A DNA stretch of 13,092 nt from Thermacetogenium sp. UBA4966 (lineage in GTDB: Bacteria > Bacillota > DSM-12270 > Thermacetogeniales > Thermacetogeniaceae), in assembly GCA_002397275.1 (NCBI GenBank), contig DHAA01000092.1, forward strand, positions 1-13,092, given 5' to 3'. Positions 6,191-11,789 of this stretch are shown here, in pieces. Each line of letters starts with the position of its first letter. Position 1 is the stretch's first letter. The notes under the pieces are model-generated. The model saw only the letters and a list, made by a program, of their open reading frames with translations, made no database searches and was not told the DNA's origin. The translations under genes and the position numbers were made by a program.

Positions 6191-6931
6191 TTGCCGGAGA
6201 TAACTGTGCAAGGGATCAGTAAAACACTGGGCGGCCTGCCGACCCTGGGCGAGATCAGCCTGCAGGCTGTTGATCAGGAATTTATCGGAATCCTGGGGCC
6301 GAGCGGCTGCGGAAAAAGCACGCTGTTCAATATCATCTCCGGTTTGCTCCAGCCGGACGCCGGCAGGGTGATCATCGACGGCCGAGACTGGACAGGGGTG
6401 ACCGGAAGGGTGAGCTACATGCACCAGAAGGACCTGCTGCTGCCCTCCTGCAGCGTTCTGGATAACGCCGCCATCCCCCTGGTTTTAAAGGGGATGTCCA
6501 GGCGCCAGGCGCGGGAGAGGGCGGCAGAGCATTTCCGGCAGTTTGGGCTGGCGGGTTTTGAGAAATACTACCCGTCCCAGCTTTCCGGGGGGATGAGGCA
6601 AAGGGCGGCCCTGCTCAGGACCTACCTTTTTTCCAGCGACATTATGCTCCTTGACGAGCCTTTTGCCGCGCTGGATGCCATCACCAGGAGAAAGATGCAG
6701 GTTTGGCTGTTAGGGGTGTTTCAAGAACTGCACCCCACGGTGCTCTTTATTACTCATGATGTGGATGAGGCGCTTTTCCTCTGTGACCGGGTCTACGTGC
6801 TTTCCGAGTGCCCGAGCGAGGTCCGCCTGGAGGTAAAGGTTCCTTTCTGCAGGCCGCAAAGCTGGCGTACTATCACCGACCCCGGCTATAGTAAGCTGCG
6901 GGATGAAATACTGGAGGCGCTCTCTATTTAG
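6191..6931 (+). CDS. ABC transporter ATPase, ThiZ-like
   Basis: A 246-residue nucleotide-binding subunit of the thiamine-precursor importer. Walker A is GPSGCGKST (residues 36-44), the Q-loop is YMHQKD, the ABC signature is LSGGMRQR, Walker B is IMLLDEPFAALD, and the H-loop is FITHDVDEA. The class is that of nitrate/sulfonate/taurine ATPases, fitting the NMT1-like binding protein and BPD permease upstream. Start is TTG at 6191, preceded by GGAGGGG at six bases. It is the last gene of the operon. Only nine bases separate its stop from the stop of the convergent gene on the other strand, and no terminator is visible in that space, so transcription probably ends inside the neighbour. Confidence 0.93.
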   Translation: MPEITVQGISKTLGGLPTLGEISLQAVDQEFIGILGPSGCGKSTLFNIISGLLQPDAGRVIIDGRDWTGVTGRVSYMHQKDLLLPSCSVLDNAAIPLVLKGMSRRQARERAAEHFRQFGLAGFEKYYPSQLSGGMRQRAALLRTYLFSSDIMLLDEPFAALDAITRRKMQVWLLGVFQELHPTVLFITHDVDEALFLCDRVYVLSECPSEVRLEVKVPFCRPQSWRTITDPGYSKLRDEILEALSI

Positions 6932-6940
6932 CGGCCGCGG

Positions 6941-8605
6941 CTATAGCTCGTACTGCCTGTATTTCTTCTCCGCCAGAGTCAGCATCCAAGAATAGATGCC
7001 GGCTGAGGCGGCGGTGTTCAGAAGCAGCAGAACAGCATAGCCCAACCACCAGGGAGCAATAATTGCCAGCCCCACGCTGATGCCGCCCATGACGACGAGA
7101 AGAAGCAAGGTGATCAGCCCGATAAACAGCACGTTCAGGTTGTTTTTAACGGCGCGCTGCGGATCCTCCCAATCGAATTGAGGGCGTGTCAAATCGATCA
7201 CGATTCCTAAAGCGGTCACTACCGCGGCTACAGCCAGGGCCAGGACCGCCAGCAGCAGCGTGTCGGCCCAGGTCAGGTGCAAGAGAAAGACAGACAGGGC
7301 GAAAAGGGGGAGTGTGCAGACGAAGTTTACCGTCAGTATATAGCAAAACTTGGCTTGCACCTGTTTCCTCGGACTCACCGGGATCAATTGAGAAAGTGAA
7401 AACAGCTTGCCCTCCCGGGAAAGCGCTGAGGGTGACAAGGGCAGAGTTCCGGCGACAAAGGTCATAAAGGCGACAATAGACAGTTTAAGATAGGGGTATT
7501 TAATCAGATATTCTCCAATATCTCCGAACTGGAACATTTCGCCCTGGGCCAGCAGGGGAAGCACAGCGAAAATGGGGACAATGATCGCTACCGGCAGGAC
7601 GTTCATCAGAAAAACCGGGGTGCGGATAAAGAGGCGGTGCTCCCTGAGGACCAGCGCCTTGAAGAGCGACGAGGCTTTCCACACGTTTTTACCGCTGTTG
7701 GTGAGGCGGCGTTTTTTGGCTACCTCCTCGCCGGCGGAGAGCCCCCGGTAGAAATATTTCTCTCCCAGGTAAAGCATCAAAGCGATCAAAGAGGCGGTCA
7801 GCAGCAGGAAAAAAGCGAGGTTGAGCAGCCCTTCGCCGCTTCCGGCCAGGGCCAGGGATTTGGTGACCCAGATCGCCGGAGGGAAGCTTTGTCCTATTTC
7901 TGTGAGCAACGCTCCATGCACCTCAATCATTGATTGAAGCGAGGAGAGTTCATTTCCCTGAGGAAGGGATTGCATAAAAAATTGAATTCCCATGACAAAG
8001 GCGATGATCAGCACATAACTCAGAATGGTGAAGATATCTTTCATGCGTCTGCTTCCCGTTCTGCTCATCAGCAGGATGCTGATCACTGCCGCCGGCGCCA
8101 GCGGCAAGGCGGGGAAAAGGAGGAAAATAAGCGCGGAGAGGATGATGTACAATATCCCCAGACCTTCTCCCAGACCAAAAACGATCAGCGCCGGGAGCAG
8201 GAGGACGGCTTGCGTCAGGTACTGGTTGACCATTACCAGTGAAAAACGGGCTGCTATAACCTGCAAAGGTTTTAGTGGAAGCGCCGCTAAGAGGGCGTTG
8301 TCCTGGGCGAAATAAAAGGTGCTGATCGTTGTTCCGATGTCGAAGATAAACGTTATGAAAGCGACCGTGAGCGAACTGAAGACCAACACTATTCCCGGTT
8401 CGCCGAGCATCTTGCCGGCGTTATACAAGGCGTTGGCAAAGAGCATGACCAGCGAAAAAACGAAAACCCCGCCGACGCCCAGGCCAATCGCGGCCAAAAT
8501 CGGCTGCCATAACTCCTTCTTTTCCACCAGGTATTTCTGCTTCATCGCCGAGATGCCGTAATAATTGCGAAAGATGACCTTGAGCAAAGCAGGGAACGGC
8601 TTCAT
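6941..8605 (-). CDS. Large ABC-2-type exporter permease
   Basis: A 554-residue, very hydrophobic membrane protein with about 12 membrane segments arranged as two halves, joined by a charged loop near residue 300 (LSAGEEVAKKRRL). It resembles the large ABC-2-like permeases found beside a single ATPase in Firmicutes; no catalytic motif is visible. The start codon on the - strand (ATG, 8605-8603) overlaps the stop of the upstream ATPase gene by four bases, and GGAG lies eight bases before it. The gene converges on thiZ with a nine-base gap. Cargo is unknown: such pairs export drugs, peptides or lipids, or act in envelope stress. There is no sign that it belongs to the thiamine pathway. Family-level call only. 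Confidence 0.8.
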   Translation of the reverse strand: MKPFPALLKVIFRNYYGISAMKQKYLVEKKELWQPILAAIGLGVGGVFVFSLVMLFANALYNAGKMLGEPGIVLVFSSLTVAFITFIFDIGTTISTFYFAQDNALLAALPLKPLQVIAARFSLVMVNQYLTQAVLLLPALIVFGLGEGLGILYIILSALIFLLFPALPLAPAAVISILLMSRTGSRRMKDIFTILSYVLIIAFVMGIQFFMQSLPQGNELSSLQSMIEVHGALLTEIGQSFPPAIWVTKSLALAGSGEGLLNLAFFLLLTASLIALMLYLGEKYFYRGLSAGEEVAKKRRLTNSGKNVWKASSLFKALVLREHRLFIRTPVFLMNVLPVAIIVPIFAVLPLLAQGEMFQFGDIGEYLIKYPYLKLSIVAFMTFVAGTLPLSPSALSREGKLFSLSQLIPVSPRKQVQAKFCYILTVNFVCTLPLFALSVFLLHLTWADTLLLAVLALAVAAVVTALGIVIDLTRPQFDWEDPQRAVKNNLNVLFIGLITLLLLVVMGGISVGLAIIAPWWLGYAVLLLLNTAASAGIYSWMLTLAEKKYRQYEL

Positions 8606-9321
8606 TCTGTCAGCTCCAAGAATATATTTTCCAGAGTTTCTTTCTCATGGTGTTCGTTGATTTCATCCAGTGTGCCGCAGGCGATGATTTTACCCTTGTT
8701 GATAATAGCTAGGCGGTCGCAGAGCCGCTCCGCTACCTCCAGAATATGGGTGGAGAAGAATACGGTATACCCCTGGCGGCAGTGTTCGGCCATTAGGTCC
8801 TTGAGCAAGAAGGATGAACGCGGGTCAAGCCCCACCATGGGTTCGTCCATGATCCAGACCGGCGGGTTGTGCAGGAGCGCGCCGGTGAGGACGAGTTTTT
8901 GCTTCATACCGTGGGAGTAACTCTGTACCAGATCGCGGACGGCATCCTGGATGCCGAAGAGCTGCAGCAAGTGTTCGAGGCGCTCTTTCCTCACCTTCTC
9001 CGGTACCTCGTAAACATCTGCCAGAAAATTTAGGTATTCGCTTCCGGTCAGTCGATCATATACCTGGGGCTGGTCAGGAACGAAACCTATCGAGCGTTTT
9101 ACGGTGATGGTATCTTTGAGCATATCGCTTCCGGCGACCCTTACACTTCCGAAATCAGGCTGCAGCAGTCCGACGATGATCTTGATTGTCGTGGTTTTCC
9201 CAGCGCCGTTCGGCCCCAGAAAACCGAAGATCTCGCCTGGTTTTACTGTAAGCGTAACATCGTCGACAGCCTTGACATTGCCTTTTGCATAAGACTTGGT
9301 GATGCCGATCAGTTCGATCAC
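8602..9321 (-). CDS. ABC exporter ATPase
   Basis: A 239-residue ATPase of the drug/ABC-2 exporter class. Walker A is GPNGAGKTTT (residues 35-44), the Q-loop region reads GFVPDQPQVYDRLTG, the signature is YSHGMKQK (an SHGM variant common in this class), Walker B is VWIMDEPMVGLDP, and the H-loop is FFSTHILEVAE. The start is a GTG at 9321-9319 on the - strand with GAAAGGA nine bases upstream. It forms a two-gene operon with the membrane subunit, overlapping it by four bases (ATGA). A 13-base palindrome (9348-9360) lies in the leader just upstream and may be an operator. Assignment to ABC exporters is firm; cargo unknown. Confidence 0.92.
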   Translation of the reverse strand: MIELIGITKSYAKGNVKAVDDVTLTVKPGEIFGFLGPNGAGKTTTIKIIVGLLQPDFGSVRVAGSDMLKDTITVKRSIGFVPDQPQVYDRLTGSEYLNFLADVYEVPEKVRKERLEHLLQLFGIQDAVRDLVQSYSHGMKQKLVLTGALLHNPPVWIMDEPMVGLDPRSSFLLKDLMAEHCRQGYTVFFSTHILEVAERLCDRLAIINKGKIIACGTLDEINEHHEKETLENIFLELTE

Positions 9322-9347
9322 AGATAAAAGTCCTTTCTATTGAGGTT

Positions 9348-9360
9348 CCCTTGACAAGGG
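9348..9360. promoter_or_regulatory. Palindrome upstream of the exporter operon, possible operator
   Basis: CCCTTG-A-CAAGGG is a perfect 6+6 inverted repeat around one base. It lies 27 bases upstream of the ATPase GTG start on the - strand, in a region where a TTATAC hexamer (9363-9358 on the - strand) could serve as a -10. No regulator gene is adjacent. The position fits repressor binding, but the assignment rests only on symmetry and position. Confidence 0.35.
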
Positions 9361-9482
9361 TATAATGATTTCTCCAAGATAATTAATAAAATCATATCAT
9401 ATTTTAAAGTTATTGTATGGAAAAATAGATAAAAGATCAACGCTTTTGGCAGAATTGTAATACTCGCCTAAATTGTCTTCCA

Positions 9483-9511
9483 TTGCGGAAGCTCAAACCT
9501 TATGTTATAAT
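9483..9511 (+). promoter_or_regulatory. Sigma-A promoter, probably of the membrane regulator gene
   Basis: TTGCGG (9483-9488) and a consensus TATAAT (9506-9511) are 17 bases apart. It reads toward the gene at 9747 with a leader of about 230 bases. This is the best promoter match in the window. The palindrome TGTTC-CCTT-GAACA lies about 90 bases downstream. Confidence 0.6.
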
Positions 9512-9746
9512 AACTCCTGGCAGAATCGGTTTTTACTTGCTTGATACTCCTGGACCTTTTATCTAGTCCGTCTGCTCCCACCTGAAGACAAATATTTGAA
9601 TGTGTTCCCTTGAACAGATTCAGTGGTTTGATGCATTTCTGCCTATGGGGTCAAACATAGGATTCACATATCGATTGTAATTCTTGGCTTTTAAAATTGC
9701 TAAAAACTGAAGCACTTCTTTTATTAAGTTACTGGAGTGATTCTGG

Positions 9747-10874
9747 ATGCGTTCGATAAAAGAGCAGATCCCGCTTATTGTAATGAGTAGTATTATCATG
9801 CTGACTATAATTCTCGTTTTTGTTATCTGCTGCCATGATCAAGCTGAATTACTGAAAGCGGCAGAGACCAAAGCAAAAAGTGATCTTGCTTCGTCTGAGG
9901 CAATAATTGACAGTAATTATCCGGGCTTTTGGGACCTTCGCGGGTTAAAACTATATAAAGGTCAGACAGTTATCAATAATAATCATACTGTAGTCGACTA
10001 CATTAAGGATTTAACCGGAGACGAATGCGCCATATTCCGGAATAATGTCTGCGTATCTACAACTGTGTTGAAAGAAGGTTGTAATAGGGATGTCGGTATC
10101 TACGCGCCTTATGAAGTGACAAGTAAGGCGCTTAAAATTAACCGAAACTATACGGCTAAAGCTCAATTTGCCGGAAAGACATCCGGGATTGCTTACAAAC
10201 CGATAACTAATGCCAAGGGGTTAATACTTGGCGTACTTTATGTTGCTGTACCGACAACGCCATATAGCGCCATATTTTTCGGCGTGCTCAAAACTGTTGG
10301 GCTTGCTGGTCTAGGGATAGCACTACTGGCAGGGCTGATCACACGGTTTATTATTGCTAAAAAGATTGTTAAGCCGTTGCAAGATGCTATCAACGGGATG
10401 AAAGAAATTACGATGAACAGGACAGATCAACCGCTGAACATACAAAGCGCTAATGAAATAGGGGAATTGACTCAGGTATTCAGCAAGATGTATGTGAGTA
10501 TACAAAAAACCGAAAACGAGCTGCAACAGGTCCATGAGGAATTTCGCCAAATAGACAGCGAAAACGAGAGAACAACTAAACAAGAACAGGAAACCGACTT
10601 TAACGGAGAAGATGAATGGTTCGAGACGCTGCTCGAATCGCGGAAGGAATTGCCGAAGGGTTTGAGTCGAGTTACCCTTAAACTGATAGTGTTATTCTTG
10701 AAACAACAGGGAGAAAACGAGGTTACGGCCCTGGATGTATCTAAAGCCGTGAATCTCTCAATCGTGGCGGTACGCAATTACTTTAATTATCTGAGCGAAA
10801 TTGGTCTGCTCGATATAGAGCAAAGGTACGGCAGCGCGGGAAGACCGCTGAGATTTTTTAGATTAAGAGCGTAG
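9747..10874 (+). CDS. Transmembrane one-component regulator: Cache-like sensor, HAMP, CitB/DcuR-type HTH
   Basis: A 375-residue membrane protein with an unusual layout. Residues 9-29 form the first membrane helix. Residues 30-172 form an extracytoplasmic single-Cache-like domain; ECAIFRNNVCVSTTV, DVGIYAPYEV, NYTAKAQFAGKTSGIAYKPI and GLILGVLYVAVP follow the family pattern. Residues 176-203 form the second helix, followed by a HAMP domain (205-258) and a coiled, charged linker. The last 74 residues (from LPKGLSRVTL) match the DNA-binding end of CitB/DcuR-type response regulators, including VSKAVNLSIVAVRNYFNYL and the RYGSAGRP wing. There is no kinase, receiver or methyl-accepting domain. The sensor has three Cys (94, 102, 112). 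ATG at 9747 is preceded by a weak site (ACTGGAGTG). It is followed by its own terminator. Likely target: the selenoprotein operon downstream (inference). Confidence 0.8.
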   Translation: MRSIKEQIPLIVMSSIIMLTIILVFVICCHDQAELLKAAETKAKSDLASSEAIIDSNYPGFWDLRGLKLYKGQTVINNNHTVVDYIKDLTGDECAIFRNNVCVSTTVLKEGCNRDVGIYAPYEVTSKALKINRNYTAKAQFAGKTSGIAYKPITNAKGLILGVLYVAVPTTPYSAIFFGVLKTVGLAGLGIALLAGLITRFIIAKKIVKPLQDAINGMKEITMNRTDQPLNIQSANEIGELTQVFSKMYVSIQKTENELQQVHEEFRQIDSENERTTKQEQETDFNGEDEWFETLLESRKELPKGLSRVTLKLIVLFLKQQGENEVTALDVSKAVNLSIVAVRNYFNYLSEIGLLDIEQRYGSAGRPLRFFRLRA

Positions 10875-11233
10875 AAAAGTATGTAATTAGAATCAAAAAA
10901 TTGAAGAATAAACTGCTCTTGAGCCCGTTAAGGGCTTTCTTTCTTTTTTTACTTAACTTTATTTTTTCTTAAATCAATTATTACCAGATCATAAAAGGCC
11001 ATCTAACAGCTTTTTTAGCAAAACGAAGTCGCACATTACTTTTCTTATTTACGTTTTATTGACCCCTTACTTGAACGTTGGCTACACTTTATAGTGCGGA
11101 ATGTAATCAGAGTTAATGCCACTAATCCGTATTGGGGAGGTGAAGGGACGAAACGAATCAAATGGCAAGAAGGGGGAATGCCTAGATAAGACAGACAAGC
11201 TAAAAAAAGAAAAAGGCGGGAGAGGATGAAACT
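10875..11233 (+). other. 359-base intergenic region upstream of the MauE-like/selenoprotein pair
   Basis: After the terminator (to 10950) the stretch is AT-rich to about 11100 and holds a weak promoter, TTGACC (11059-11064) with TACACT (11083-11088) 18 bases apart. CTTGAAC at 11070-11076 matches the core of the palindrome at 9603-9616. Further down, a near-perfect ribosome binding site GGGGAGGTGA (11134-11143) has no convincing gene after it: the GTG inside it opens only a 29-codon frame, and the next ATG (11161) opens seven codons. The true ribosome binding site for the next gene is GAGG at 11222-11225. No known RNA family is recognised. Confidence 0.5.
10922..10950 (+). terminator. Rho-independent terminator after the membrane regulator
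   Basis: AGCCC (10922-10926) and GGGCT (10932-10936) form a five-pair stem with loop GTTAA, followed by the T-rich run TTCTTTCTTTTTTT. The stem is short but the T tract is long. It separates the regulator transcript from the MauE-like/selenoprotein pair, so the pair needs its own promoter. Confidence 0.7.
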
Positions 11234-11737
11234 GTGAGAACAATCTTATCTGTAATTCATAATAAATGGGTTACGCTAGTGTTGCGGATTCTCCTGGGCT
11301 CTTTGTTTATTTTTGGGGCTCTAGTCAAGCTGCCGGATATCAAGATGAACTCAGTTAATGTGGTCTATGAATACGGGGTTCTGCCCGTAGGTCTGGCGAC
11401 GGTCTTCGGTTATCTATTGCCTTTCTTAGAGTTAGCGGCAGGTATTGCCATATTATTCGGAGTGCTGACAAGGCTTGCATCTCTGGGCGGCGGGCTGCTC
11501 GGCCTGTCCTTTGCTATTGGAGAGGGGATAGTGCTCAGCCAGGGCAGGGATATTAATTGTGGTTGTTTCGGCGGTGTGATTGACACTATGATGTCGGCAA
11601 CAATTTACCTGTCTATTGTGATGATGGCAGCCGGGTTCTTGATATGCACATCTCCAAATCGTAATTTTGTTTCAATAACGAGTTTGGTTTTTAATAAACT
11701 AAAGGCGATTCCTAAGATACTTAAAATAATATCTTAA
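11234..11737 (+). CDS. MauE/DoxX-like membrane redox protein
   Basis: A 167-residue membrane protein with about four helices, of the MauE/DoxX superfamily. The first helix runs through LVLRILLGSLFIFGALVKL, matching the DoxX-type start, and helices follow at about 53-75, 80-101 and 120-139. Between the third and fourth helices lies INCGCFGG (Cys109 and Cys111), a Cys-Gly-Cys pair found in MauE-like proteins. MauE is needed for disulfide formation in methylamine dehydrogenase, and related proteins are thought to pass electrons or oxidise thiols at the outer face. Start is GTG at 11234, with GAGG eight bases upstream. The selenolipoprotein gene follows after 52 bases with no terminator, so they form an operon. 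The link suggests a membrane redox partner for the selenocysteine protein (inference). Confidence 0.82.
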   Translation: MRTILSVIHNKWVTLVLRILLGSLFIFGALVKLPDIKMNSVNVVYEYGVLPVGLATVFGYLLPFLELAAGIAILFGVLTRLASLGGGLLGLSFAIGEGIVLSQGRDINCGCFGGVIDTMMSATIYLSIVMMAAGFLICTSPNRNFVSITSLVFNKLKAIPKILKIIS

Positions 11738-11789
11738 TATAAGTTACTCTACTTGCTTTACAATTTACTAATTTCGAGGAGGGCTATTT

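Larger units (their letters stand above)
9322..9746. other. 425-base divergent intergenic region between exporter and membrane regulator
   Basis: AT-rich and without a convincing ORF. It holds the exporter leader on the - strand (with the palindrome at 9348-9360) and a good + strand promoter at 9483-9511. It also has a 14-base inverted repeat TGTTC-CCTT-GAACA (9603-9616), a second inverted repeat CCTATG/CATAGG (9642-9661), and short direct repeats: TGGCAGAAT at 9447 and 9518, and ACTCCTGG at 9513 and 9546. The leader from the + strand promoter to the 9747 start would be about 230 bases, which leaves room for operator sites or RNA structure. I see no recognised riboswitch. Confidence 0.6.

Noticed and set aside
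6931..6946. GC-rich partial palindrome between thiZ and the convergent permease gene as a terminator
   Set aside because: Only a four-base TAGC/GCTA pairing around a GC loop, with no T run on either strand.
9351..9366. TTGACA followed by TATAAT on the + strand
   Set aside because: The spacer is only four bases, far too short for a sigma-A promoter; the TTGACA is part of the palindrome.
11078..11097. Possible sigma-54 promoter (TTGGC ... TGC)
   Set aside because: The GG and GC dinucleotides are 14 bases apart instead of the required 10.
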